Of a DNA stretch of 12,133 nt, positions 1 to 6,641 are shown piece by piece; position 1 is the first letter of the stretch; every line of letters starts with the position of its first letter. Position numbers and translations under genes: made by a program. Source of the DNA: an uncultured Phascolarctobacterium sp. (GTDB lineage: Bacteria > Bacillota > Negativicutes > Acidaminococcales > Acidaminococcaceae); the NCBI GenBank assembly GCA_946002345.1, contig CAMFZA010000030.1, positions 1 through 12,133 on the forward strand. Reading direction: 5' to 3'. Below the pieces are notes generated by a model. The model saw only the letters and a list, made by a program, of their open reading frames with translations. It was not told the origin of the DNA and made no database searches.

Positions 1-33
1 ATATTGAAACTCACGCGGGTCTGTAGGTAGCAT

Positions 34-1146
34 ATTCATAGTTGTGATTGGGCCGAAATCAATCTTGATGCGGTGGCCCATAATGTGCAAACGGCCAAAT
101 CTAATTTGCGACCGTCGACGAAGCTGTGTGCCGTTGTCAAGGCCGATGCTTATGGACATGGCGCTGTGCGCGTTGCTCAGGAGGCAGCCCGCAATGGTGC
201 AGACTTTTTTGCAGTGGCTTTGCTGCAGGAGGCAGTGAAGCTGCGTGATGCAGGCATTGACCAACCTATTTTAGTTTTAGGTTCGCTGTTACCCGAGGTA
301 GCAGACATTTGCGTGCGTTATAATATCAGCCACGCAGTTTTTGATGAAGAAAGATTATTTGCCTTGAATGAAGCGGCCTTGCGCCAGCACACCAAGGCCA
401 AGATTCATATTAAGGTGGATACGGGCATGCATCGCATTGGTGTGCATGTGCGGGACGCAGGCAAATTTGCCAAGCTGGCCGCATCCTTGCCGGGCATTTA
501 TATTGAGGGTGTGTTCTCTCATTTTGCCACGGCGGACGCTGATGACAAGCAGTATGCTGCCTATCAGTTTGGGCGCTTTCAGGAGGCCTTGCGCCTGATT
601 GAGGCCGAGGGTGTGCATATTCCTCTGCGGCATATTGCCAACAGTGCAGCCTTGACGGAACTGCAGGAGTACCAGCTGGATATGGTGCGGCAGGGCATTA
701 CCCTGTATGGTCTGCATCCAGCCCATATGATTGATTGCTACAAGGATTTTGAGCCAGTAATGACGGTGAAAACACAGGTTTCCTTTGTGAAGACCTTGCC
801 CGCCGGTGAGACCATCGGCTATGGCAGAACCTTTACCACCAGTAAAACCAGTGTGATTGCCACTGTGCCCATTGGTTATGCGGATGGCATCAGCCGCCGC
901 TTGTCCAACAAGGGTTATATGATTATTAACGGTCAGCACGCTCCCATTGTGGGCAAGGTGTGCATGGATCAGGTGATGCTGGATGTGACGGATATTCCCG
1001 ATGTCCATTTGGGCAGTGAGGTCATTGTTTTTGGTGGGCACGAGCTGCCTATGGAGCTGGTGGCCCAGTGGGCGGACACTATTTGCTACGAAATCGTCTG
1101 CAATGTGAGTCCCCGTGTACCCCGTGAATACGTACGGGGCAATTAA
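34..1146 (+). CDS. alr: Alanine racemase (PLP-dependent), probable ATT start
   Basis: Interconverts L- and D-alanine in the cytosol with pyridoxal phosphate, supplying D-alanine for peptidoglycan. Seen: the N-terminal WAEINLDAV strand, the PLP-lysine motif AVVKADAYGHG (Lys36 counting from base 34, close to Lys39 of the Geobacillus enzyme), GMHRIG, the IGYADG motif carrying the second catalytic tyrosine, KVCMDQ, and the C-terminal YEIVCNVSPRVPREY. From base 34 the protein is 370 residues, normal for the family. The start is odd. The frame is closed by TAG at 28-30, and no ATG, GTG or TTG occurs before GTG at 73, which would delete the conserved WAEI segment and has no ribosome binding site. 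ATT at 34 has AGGT five bases upstream and keeps the full domain, so I chose it. An ATG-to-ATT mutation or a sequencing error would look the same. Function is sure; the start is inferred. Confidence 0.9.
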   Translation: MHSCDWAEINLDAVAHNVQTAKSNLRPSTKLCAVVKADAYGHGAVRVAQEAARNGADFFAVALLQEAVKLRDAGIDQPILVLGSLLPEVADICVRYNISHAVFDEERLFALNEAALRQHTKAKIHIKVDTGMHRIGVHVRDAGKFAKLAASLPGIYIEGVFSHFATADADDKQYAAYQFGRFQEALRLIEAEGVHIPLRHIANSAALTELQEYQLDMVRQGITLYGLHPAHMIDCYKDFEPVMTVKTQVSFVKTLPAGETIGYGRTFTTSKTSVIATVPIGYADGISRRLSNKGYMIINGQHAPIVGKVCMDQVMLDVTDIPDVHLGSEVIVFGGHELPMELVAQWADTICYEIVCNVSPRVPREYVRGN

Positions 1147-1170
1147 TTATTACGCTTTCCCTTATTTTAT

Positions 1171-1208
1171 GGCTGCCGGAGGCTACGGTCAAAGGCAGTC
1201 CTTTTTTT
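1171..1208 (+). terminator. Probable Rho-independent terminator of alr
   Basis: GGCTGCC (1171-1177) can pair with GGCAGTCC (1194-1201) with one bulged T, and a run of seven T follows directly (1202-1208). It lies 24 bases after the alr stop codon. The stem is imperfect and the 16-base loop is long, so it is a moderate rather than a strong terminator. The rest of the gap to the convergent tenI stop (1209-1280) holds another T-run (1260-1267), but I see no convincing second hairpin for the minus-strand operon. Confidence 0.55.
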
Positions 1209-1280
1209 GACATAAGCAAAGACGTTGCGCTGCTTGCTTTGGTGCTTAGCGGGAACGGCTTTTTTTTCGTGGATGAATGC

Positions 1281-1925
1281 TTAGACTTGCATATAGGCGG
1301 ACATGATACAGGCTCCACTTGCTCCTGCTTGCTGCAGCTCCTGCCATTGGCTGGGATGAAGGCCAATGCCGCCAATGGCGTAAACAGCTTGGCCCAAGCT
1401 ACAAATACTGCGCAGAAAAGCAAGGCCTCGAGGGGGCACACCTGCCTTACAGTTGGTGGCGTAAATGTGGCCGGCAACGAGACTTTGGGCGCCTAAGGAT
1501 AGGGCCTGCTGGGCCTCGCTGAGGCTGTGGACGGAGGTGGAAATAGTAAATTTTTCTCTTGTTGCAAAGGGCATTTTCTCCAGCAAGGGGAGAGGCATAT
1601 GCAGGTTACTGAGCCCTAAATCCAGCGCTATTGCCCAATGGGTATGGAGGATGAGCTGGATGCCATGCTGATGGCACAGAGGGAGGATGGCTCTGGCCAG
1701 CGCTGCGTAAGCTGATGGTGTCAGCTCCTTGGCCCGCAGGATAAGCTTAGTGGGCTTGTAGGGGCAGGTGACAATGCGCTCCACCTGCTCAGGAAGGCTG
1801 CGAGGACAGCTGGCCATGTCAGTGATGGCGATGAGCTCAAAGGCTAGTGCGTCTGCCCTGTTTGCGTGAGTAGTGGCTGTGTAAAACTCTTGTAAGCAGC
1901 TGCTGCGAGCTCCCTCCTCAAACAT
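1281..1925 (-). CDS. tenI: Thiazole tautomerase TenI (ThiE-like fold)
   Basis: A 214-residue TIM-barrel protein of the ThiE/TenI superfamily. TenI converts the primary ThiG thiazole tautomer to the aromatic carboxythiazole phosphate. Seen: AITD near residue 33, LILRAKELT, STSVHSLSEA (129-138), GHIYATNCKAG (152-162) and AIGGIG (183-188). The GH...T.CK pattern matches what I remember of Bacillus TenI, whose catalytic histidine lies in GHVFETDCKKG. Thiamine phosphate synthase has GP at that place plus an NDR pyrophosphate/metal motif, which here reads HTH (94-96), so ThiE activity is unlikely. The start at 1925 overlaps the end of thiH by eight bases and has GGAG seven bases upstream inside thiH, a coupled arrangement. 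The first 30 residues have no counterpart in Bacillus TenI. It is the last gene of the thiS-F-G-H-tenI operon. A generic annotation would probably call it thiE. Confidence 0.8.
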   Translation of the reverse strand: MFEEGARSSCLQEFYTATTHANRADALAFELIAITDMASCPRSLPEQVERIVTCPYKPTKLILRAKELTPSAYAALARAILPLCHQHGIQLILHTHWAIALDLGLSNLHMPLPLLEKMPFATREKFTISTSVHSLSEAQQALSLGAQSLVAGHIYATNCKAGVPPRGLAFLRSICSLGQAVYAIGGIGLHPSQWQELQQAGASGACIMSAYMQV

Positions 1926-3207
1926 ACACGTACTCCGCCATGACGGGCTGCAGCTTAAGGCGCTCCATAGCCGCGTAAATTTCCTCCAAGGAGCGATTAT
2001 CATCAATGGCAAATTGCTCGTCCCCCAGTTCCTGCTTGTGGCTGTGACCGCCGATGCCCGTGTTTACCCCGGCAGAGATTTTGTTGGCGCAGATGAGCAT
2101 CAAATTATCCCGTACCCGGGCGCATTCACGACTGGACACAGTGATGGAGGCAAAGGGCAAGAAGAGACGATAGGCACACACCACCTGCAACAGCTGCCGC
2201 GCATGCACATCCAGGGGCTTAATTTTATCGTTATTGATGATGGGGCGCAAGCGCGGGCAGGAAAAGGCAAATTCTCCATGAGGATACTTTTTCTGCAGCA
2301 AATAAGCATGCAAGCCAGTGGCAAAGGCGTCCTTGCGAAAATCGTCCAAGCCTAGCAGAGCGGCTAGCCCCACGCCCCGCATGCCACCCCTAAGGGCTCG
2401 CTCCTGAGCGTAAAAGCGATAGGGAAAAACGCGCTTGGCTCCAGCCAAATGGAGCTGGGCATATTTGTCGCTGTTATAGGTCTCCTGAAAAACGGTTACA
2501 TAATCCACGCCACATTGGTGCAGATAGGCATATTCATCGCTGTTGACAGGGTAAATTTCTACACCTACAACCTTGAAATACTGGCGGGCCAGCTTGCAGG
2601 CTTCGCCAATATAATAGACATCACTCATTTTGCGGCTTTCGCCTGTCAAAATAAGGATTTCCTGCATGCCGGTTTGGGCGATGGCCTCCATTTCCCTGAT
2701 GAGCTGTTCCCTGTTTAGACGCGCTCTGTGGATACGGTTATGACTGTTAAAGCCGCAATAAATGCAGTAATTCTCGCAGTAGTTGGCAATGTATAGAGGG
2801 GTAAAGAAGGTAACGGAGTTGCCAAAATAGCGTTGTCGCTCCTGCTGTGCCTGGCGAGCAATATCCTCCAGTAAGGGTAAGGCCGCAGGGGACAGCAGGG
2901 CTGCAAAGTCCTTGGGGGAGCGCTGCTGGTGGGACAGGGCCTGACGCACATCAGCTTCGCTATAGGCTGCATAATCGTAGCTGTTGCGGGCCTGGAGAAC
3001 TTCCTCTAGTAGGGTGGAGTCCAGTACTTCCATACCATCGGCGTAGGCCATGTGGTCTGTGAGCTGTTGGTTGCTGAAGGCAGCGGCCTCTTCGTTATAA
3101 ATACTGTCGTTAAAGAAAGCGTCCGCTTTTTGTGTCTGCGTTGTCCTGTCAGCTGCGCTGGTGCTCGCTACAGGCTCCGTTATGCTGCTCGTATTGGTCT
3201 TAGTCAT
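1918..3207 (-). CDS. thiH: Radical SAM tyrosine lyase, 2-iminoacetate synthase ThiH
   Basis: Cleaves tyrosine with a 5'-deoxyadenosyl radical to give dehydroglycine (2-iminoacetate) and p-cresol. The dehydroglycine feeds ThiG. Seen: the cluster-binding CX3CX2C at Cys144, Cys148 and Cys151 within YIANYCENYCIYCGF, then NRIHR, LILTGES, VEIYP, FQETY, GMRGVGLAALLGL and SCPRLRP, and a ThiH-type C-terminus. The C-terminal cysteine region of the related HydG is absent. At 429 residues it is about 50 longer than the E. coli protein (377). The extra length is at the N-terminus, where the first 26 or so residues are rich in serine and threonine. The ATG at 3207 has AGGAGGT five bases upstream, so the long start is well supported. 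It lies ten bases after thiG and overlaps tenI. ThiH (not the oxygen-dependent ThiO) suits an anaerobe. Confidence 0.95.
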   Translation of the reverse strand: MTKTNTSSITEPVASTSAADRTTQTQKADAFFNDSIYNEEAAAFSNQQLTDHMAYADGMEVLDSTLLEEVLQARNSYDYAAYSEADVRQALSHQQRSPKDFAALLSPAALPLLEDIARQAQQERQRYFGNSVTFFTPLYIANYCENYCIYCGFNSHNRIHRARLNREQLIREMEAIAQTGMQEILILTGESRKMSDVYYIGEACKLARQYFKVVGVEIYPVNSDEYAYLHQCGVDYVTVFQETYNSDKYAQLHLAGAKRVFPYRFYAQERALRGGMRGVGLAALLGLDDFRKDAFATGLHAYLLQKKYPHGEFAFSCPRLRPIINNDKIKPLDVHARQLLQVVCAYRLFLPFASITVSSRECARVRDNLMLICANKISAGVNTGIGGHSHKQELGDEQFAIDDNRSLEEIYAAMERLKLQPVMAEYVYV

Positions 3208-3217
3208 GGTGCACCTC

Positions 3218-4003
3218 CTAGTCCCGCAAGAAGCCTGTCAGGAGTGAGGAGGCGTTGGCTTGGGCACCCACAGCACCAAGACCGGCCAAATAGGCAGCAC
3301 GGCCAGCATTAATGGCTTCCTTGAAGGCTCTTGCCATGAGGGTTAAATTGCCGCTGGTGGCGATGGCGGTGTTAGCCATGATAGCGGCAGCGCCCATCTC
3401 CATAGCCTGACAGGCCTGGGAGGGACGGCCGATACCCGCATCCACGATGATGGGCAGGTCGATTTCCTCAATTAAAATTTTGATAAATTCGGCGGTGCAC
3501 AGGCCCTTGTTGCTACCAATGGGAGCGCCCAAGGGCATAACGCAGGCAGCGCCTGCATCCCGCAGGGAGCGTGCCACCTGTAAATCGGGGTACATATAGG
3601 GCATGACTACAAAGCCTTCCTTGGCCAGTACCTCCGTGGCCTTGATGGTCTCGTAATTGTCCGGTAGTAAATATTTGCTATCACGGATGACCTCGATTTT
3701 TACGAAGTCGCTTTGGCACAGCTCTCGGGCCAGGCGAGCAATGCGCACTGCCTCGTCGGCAGTACGGGCGCCGGAGGTGTTGGGGAGCAGGGTGACGCTT
3801 TGGGGCACGTAATCCAGAATATTGGCCAGAGCGCCACCGTTGGCGCGGCGCAGGGCCAGAGTCAGGATTTCGGCACCGGCCTGCTCCACTGCGGCCTGAA
3901 TGAGTTCTAAAGAATATTTTCCAGAGCCTAAAATAAAGCGGGAGGTGAAGGCGTGCCCGCCCAGATACCATTTATCGTCATTGTTTACTGCTAATTTACT
4001 CAT
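3218..4003 (-). CDS. thiG: Thiazole synthase ThiG
   Basis: Cytosolic TIM-barrel enzyme that condenses 1-deoxy-D-xylulose 5-phosphate, dehydroglycine and the sulfur of ThiS thiocarboxylate into the thiazole phosphate. Seen: [10 protein letters not shown] (21-30), TLALRR (48-53), LLPNTSG (72-78), VKIEVI (101-106) with the lysine expected to form the imine with the sugar phosphate, [13 protein letters not shown] (156-168), [10 protein letters not shown] (188-197) and MANTAIAT (209-216). The length of 261 residues is normal. The frame stays open further upstream, but ATG at 4003 has AAGGAGG about five bases before it and gives the normal family N-terminus, so I use it. A 106-base gap separates it from thiF, the only sizeable gap in this operon. 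Confidence 0.97.
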   Translation of the reverse strand: MSKLAVNNDDKWYLGGHAFTSRFILGSGKYSLELIQAAVEQAGAEILTLALRRANGGALANILDYVPQSVTLLPNTSGARTADEAVRIARLARELCQSDFVKIEVIRDSKYLLPDNYETIKATEVLAKEGFVVMPYMYPDLQVARSLRDAGAACVMPLGAPIGSNKGLCTAEFIKILIEEIDLPIIVDAGIGRPSQACQAMEMGAAAIMANTAIATSGNLTLMARAFKEAINAGRAAYLAGLGAVGAQANASSLLTGFLRD

Positions 4004-4031
4004 GAGAGCCTCCTTAAAAGATATTTTTAAA

Positions 4032-4056
4032 GCTAGCAGGAGCAAGCTGGGCTAGC
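4032..4056 (-). other. Possible hairpin in the thiF-thiG gap
   Basis: The 106-base gap between thiF and thiG (4004-4109) contains two copies of the self-complementary hexamer GCTAGC (4032-4037 and 4051-4056), which can form a six-base-pair stem in the operon transcript. On the minus strand an AT-rich stretch with several T follows before the thiG ribosome binding site. It could be a weak attenuator or a processing/stability element. No promoter is convincing in the gap. Confidence 0.25.
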
Positions 4057-4109
4057 CAGAGAGCTTGAGCTTTACTCCATGGCTATGCAGGTGAAGGGAA
4101 GCTTTAAGC

Positions 4110-4736
4110 CTAGTCCTCCATTTGCAAAATGATGCGGGCGATGGTCAGGGCCTCTTGCGCAGCGCACAGGCCTACCCGGGGACCGCATAAGGGCAGCTGA
4201 AGCATGTCGCTTACACTATCGCCGCATAGGTAAAAATGGGGCGTAACCCGGCGCACCTGCATGCTGGCCGAGCTGGCGAAGCCAGCGAGACCGGAGGCAG
4301 CGACCAGGTACTTGTCCGGAAAGCTTTCCAATACGCCGTTGACCAAAAGGGCCTTGGCCTCGGGGGAGTCCAATGCTTCGCAGACAATGTGGGCTTCGCT
4401 GAGTAGTTCGGCCAGATTGTCTTCTGTGAGCCGCACCACCCTGCTCTGGTAATTGCCATAGGGGTTAACCGCCTTGAGGTGGCGCAGGAGGGCTGTAGCT
4501 TTATATTGGCCCACATCCTCTAAAAAATAGTACTGCCTGTTTAAATTGCTCAGCTCCACCTTGTCAAAATCGTAGAGCAGGAGCTGGCCCACGCCCAGCC
4601 GCGCTAGCCACAGGGCCACATTGCTGCCCAGGCCGCCCAAGCCCACGATAGCCACCTTGGCTGTCTGTAGGCGTTGGCTTTGCTCAGCTGTCAAACCCTT
4701 ATGGAGAGCCTGCTGCAGGGCTGTTTTTTCCTCCAT
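4110..4736 (-). CDS. thiF: Sulfur carrier protein ThiS adenylyltransferase ThiF (short form)
   Basis: An E1-like enzyme that adenylates the C-terminal glycine of ThiS so that sulfur can be loaded for thiazole formation. Seen: the nucleotide-binding GLGGLGS (32-38), DFDKVELSNLNRQ (56-68) and LAASGLAGF-type segment (145-153), with a Gly/Cys-rich end (GDSVSD, then PLCGPRVGLCAAQEA). At 208 residues it fits the short ThiF family found with thiS-G-H in anaerobes. The paired CxxC zinc site of E. coli ThiF is not visible. An in-frame GTG at 4745 is rejected because AGGAGGT ends seven bases before ATG 4736, too close to serve the GTG. Only one base separates the thiS stop from this ATG. Cysteines 171, 184 and 191 are candidates for a persulfide role; this is inference. 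Confidence 0.92.
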   Translation of the reverse strand: MEEKTALQQALHKGLTAEQSQRLQTAKVAIVGLGGLGSNVALWLARLGVGQLLLYDFDKVELSNLNRQYYFLEDVGQYKATALLRHLKAVNPYGNYQSRVVRLTEDNLAELLSEAHIVCEALDSPEAKALLVNGVLESFPDKYLVAASGLAGFASSASMQVRRVTPHFYLCGDSVSDMLQLPLCGPRVGLCAAQEALTIARIILQMED

Positions 4737-4737
4737 A

Positions 4738-4932
4738 TCAGCCACCTCCTACGAAGCTGACAATTTCTAATTTGTCCACATCTGTGAGCAGGGTGCTGTT
4801 ATAGTCGCTACGTCTGACGATACAGCCGTTGCGCTCCACCGCTACCTGGGTAAGCTTGTAGCCCTGCTGCTGTAAAAGCTCCCTTAGGCTGAGGGGAGTG
4901 GCTAGTGTAAATTGCTGACCGTTGATAAGCAT
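4738..4932 (-). CDS. thiS: Sulfur carrier protein ThiS
   Basis: A 64-residue ubiquitin-like (beta-grasp) protein that carries the thiazole sulfur as a C-terminal thiocarboxylate. Seen: the start MLINGQ, the SLRELL helix, VAVERNG and IVRRSDY segments, and the VDKLEIVSFVGGG ending with the diglycine that ThiF adenylates. The ending has three glycines, one more than needed. The start at 4932 is fixed by GGAAGG six bases upstream. An in-frame ATG at 4968 lies inside the leader terminator hairpin and is not plausible. It is the first gene of the thiazole operon, read from the promoter at 5079-5051 through a leader of about 110 nt. Confidence 0.95.
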   Translation of the reverse strand: MLINGQQFTLATPLSLRELLQQQGYKLTQVAVERNGCIVRRSDYNSTLLTDVDKLEIVSFVGGG

Positions 4933-4951
4933 AGGTAACCTTCCTTTCTTG

Positions 4952-5009
4952 CAAATAAAAAAGCTCATGAAGCAGCTACACCCGTGGTGGTGTACCCCTT
5001 CATGAGCTT
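4952..5009 (-). terminator. Intrinsic terminator (attenuator) in the thiS leader
   Basis: On the minus strand AAGCTCATGAAG (5009-4998) pairs perfectly over 12 bases with CTTCATGAGCTT (4972-4961), followed at once by a U-rich tail with one interruption. Inside lies a second six-base stem (TACACC with GGTGTA) separated by an asymmetric internal loop (GGG against GCTG), with a six-base apical loop. The hairpin sits between the thi promoter and thiS, about 28 bases before the thiS start, so unmodified transcription should stop before the operon. This implies regulated read-through. No T-tract follows on the plus strand, so it acts leftwards only. Confidence 0.8.
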
Positions 5010-5050
5010 AAATTGCACTCACTCTCAATTACTTATTTGGTTATGTCTCC

Positions 5051-5079
5051 AGTATAAGTGGAATTATTCCGGATGTCAA
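5051..5079 (-). promoter_or_regulatory. Sigma-A type promoter of the thi operon
   Basis: The minus strand carries TTGACA (5079-5074), a spacer of exactly 17 bases and TATACT (5056-5051). The -35 box is perfect and the -10 box matches at five of six positions. Transcription should start near 5044, giving a leader of about 110 nt that contains the terminator hairpin at 5009-4952. This is the best promoter in the window, which fits control after initiation. Confidence 0.85.
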
Positions 5080-5141
5080 GGGAATTTAGTACCCAAGCCT
5101 TGTTTTTTGGACTTTTGGAGAAGATTTTTCTGTTGGTATAG

Positions 5142-5170
5142 TTGTGCAGTACCTAGAATTGTTGTATAAT
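5142..5170 (+). promoter_or_regulatory. Probable promoter of the diguanylate cyclase gene
   Basis: A perfect TATAAT (5165-5170) stands 17 bases after a weak TTGTGC (5142-5147). Transcription would begin near 5177, giving a leader of about 50 nt. The -10 box runs into an ATG at 5169, so that ATG cannot be the translation start of a transcript made here. The promoter is back to back with the thi promoter; 62 bases separate the two -35 boxes. Confidence 0.6.
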
Positions 5171-5225
5171 GGTAAAGTATAAAATATTGATGCAGATTGA
5201 GCCAAGAAAGAGTAAGGATATTATT

Positions 5226-6605
5226 ATGCAAAAAGAAAAAACTATAAAGGGTGTCAAAATCAAAAGCTTCAATAGTCTTATGATTGTGGTTGCGTGTGTG
5301 TTATATGCCATGCTTATATACGCTACAACCCAAATGACTTCTAGGTATAATGAGTTTATTCGATACAACGAGGAGTATATTTCCTGTCATGAAGCAGCGG
5401 TGAAGATGAATGCTGCGTCCGATTATTTGACGGAGCAGGTGCGCCTGTTTACGCAAAACATGAATCTCAAGCATATGCGGCTGTATTTCCAGGAGGCCAA
5501 TGAAACCAGGCGCCGGGAAAAGGCCATTGAAAGCTTGCAAAAGTTTTCGCCTACGGATGACGAGCTGCAGGCGCTGGAGGCCGCACGGGGTGCTTCTGTG
5601 GATTTGATGGAACGGGAATTTTATGCCATGAAGCTAATTGTGGTGGCCAATGGTTATGATGAGACTCAGGTTCCGGCGGAGGTGCGCAATGTGCAGCTTT
5701 TGGCTGCGGACAAGGTCTTGAGTAATGAAGCGAAAATCGCTTACGCCAGAGAACTAGTATATAATAGAGGTTACATGGATGCTAAGGCCTTGATTAAATC
5801 CCACACGGACCATTTTGTCAACAGCCTGATACAGCACACGGCCCAGCAGCAGCGCAGCAGTATGGACGCGCTGGATAAATCCTTGCTCAATCAGCGCATT
5901 CTGATTAGCCTGCTGTTTGTGATGAATATTGTTACCTTCCTAGTGATTACCATGCTCATTGTGAGACCCTTGAGCATTTATATGAAATGTATTCGTGACA
6001 AGATGCGCTTGGAGACCACTGGTGCCTACGAATTCAAATATTTTGCTATGACCTATAATGACATTTATGAGCTTAACGCAGCGAACCAGGCCATGCTGGT
6101 GCATAAGGCCAATCATGATTCTTTGACCGGAATTATGAATCGTACGGCCTTTGAAAGCTTAAAGGATTTGCTCAAGCAGAGCGCTTCACCCATGGCCTTA
6201 ATTTTGGTGGATGTTGACCGCTTTAAGGGTATCAACGATACCTATGGCCACGAGGTGGGCGACAAAGTGCTGATGAAGGTGGGCCATTTGCTGCAAAACT
6301 ACTTCCGCTCCGATGATTATCCTGCCCGTATTGGTGGCGACGAGTTTGTGGTAATTTTGAACGATTTTACCGAGGTAAATCGCAAGATTATTGGTCACAA
6401 GCTGGCGCTGATTACCAAGGAGCTGGAGGATACCAGTGATGGTTTGCCTCTGGTGACACTGAGCGTGGGTGTGGCCTTTTCTACAAAGGGCTACAGTGAT
6501 GAGCTTTTCAATCAGGCGGACAAGGCCCTGTATGCAGTGAAGGATGCCGGTCGCAATGGCATGAAGTTCTTCGACGAGCTGGCTGAGCAGGAGCAGCAGG
6601 CGTAA
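5226..6605 (+). CDS. Membrane-anchored diguanylate cyclase (GGDEF), helical sensor region
   Basis: Makes the second messenger c-di-GMP from two GTP. From the ATG at 5226 it has 459 residues. A transmembrane segment at about 17-38 leads to an extracytoplasmic, mostly helical region of about 180 residues resembling a four-helix-bundle sensor. A second membrane segment at about 225-246 follows, then a short linker and the GGDEF domain (about 296-451). Seen: NHDSLTGIMNR, VDVDRFKGINDTYGH, GGDEF (370-374) and an RxxD product-inhibition site (RSDD, 361-364) five residues before it, so the enzyme should be active and feedback-inhibited. The start is chosen because AAGGA lies seven bases upstream. ATGs at 5169 and 5190 lie before or near the transcription start and lack ribosome binding sites. 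It stands alone between the divergent thi operon and rpmE, and its ligand is unknown. No clear terminator follows. Confidence 0.93.
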   Translation: MQKEKTIKGVKIKSFNSLMIVVACVLYAMLIYATTQMTSRYNEFIRYNEEYISCHEAAVKMNAASDYLTEQVRLFTQNMNLKHMRLYFQEANETRRREKAIESLQKFSPTDDELQALEAARGASVDLMEREFYAMKLIVVANGYDETQVPAEVRNVQLLAADKVLSNEAKIAYARELVYNRGYMDAKALIKSHTDHFVNSLIQHTAQQQRSSMDALDKSLLNQRILISLLFVMNIVTFLVITMLIVRPLSIYMKCIRDKMRLETTGAYEFKYFAMTYNDIYELNAANQAMLVHKANHDSLTGIMNRTAFESLKDLLKQSASPMALILVDVDRFKGINDTYGHEVGDKVLMKVGHLLQNYFRSDDYPARIGGDEFVVILNDFTEVNRKIIGHKLALITKELEDTSDGLPLVTLSVGVAFSTKGYSDELFNQADKALYAVKDAGRNGMKFFDELAEQEQQA

Positions 6606-6641
6606 TTTTGAGGGAAATATATTAAGTTTATAAAAAATAGC

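Noticed and set aside
3..26. C-terminal end (IETHAGL, stop TAG 24-26) of an upstream gene
   Set aside because: Seven codons at the window edge cannot be identified; a gene ending just before alr is plausible but unproven.
355..1041. Long minus-strand open frame opposite alr
   Set aside because: It mirrors a clear alanine racemase, resembles no family I know and has no supporting signals; it is a by-product of GC-rich codon positions.
4737..4745. GTG start for thiF at 4745
   Set aside because: AGGAGGT ends directly beside this GTG, leaving no spacing, but is correctly placed for the ATG at 4736.
4967..5005. Leader peptide MKGYTTTGVAAS inside the thiS leader hairpin
   Set aside because: The ATG and TGA arise from the two arms of the same palindrome, no well-placed ribosome binding site precedes it, and the codons do not suggest a relevant amino acid.
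4933..5050. TPP (THI-box) riboswitch before thiS
   Set aside because: I looked on the minus strand for the CUGAGA and ACCUGAU...CCAGCG signatures and found neither; only the terminator hairpin is present.
5088..5153. Two AGTACC hexamers 60 bases apart between the divergent promoters, as operator sites
   Set aside because: Six-base identity is too short to claim and there is no wider symmetry.
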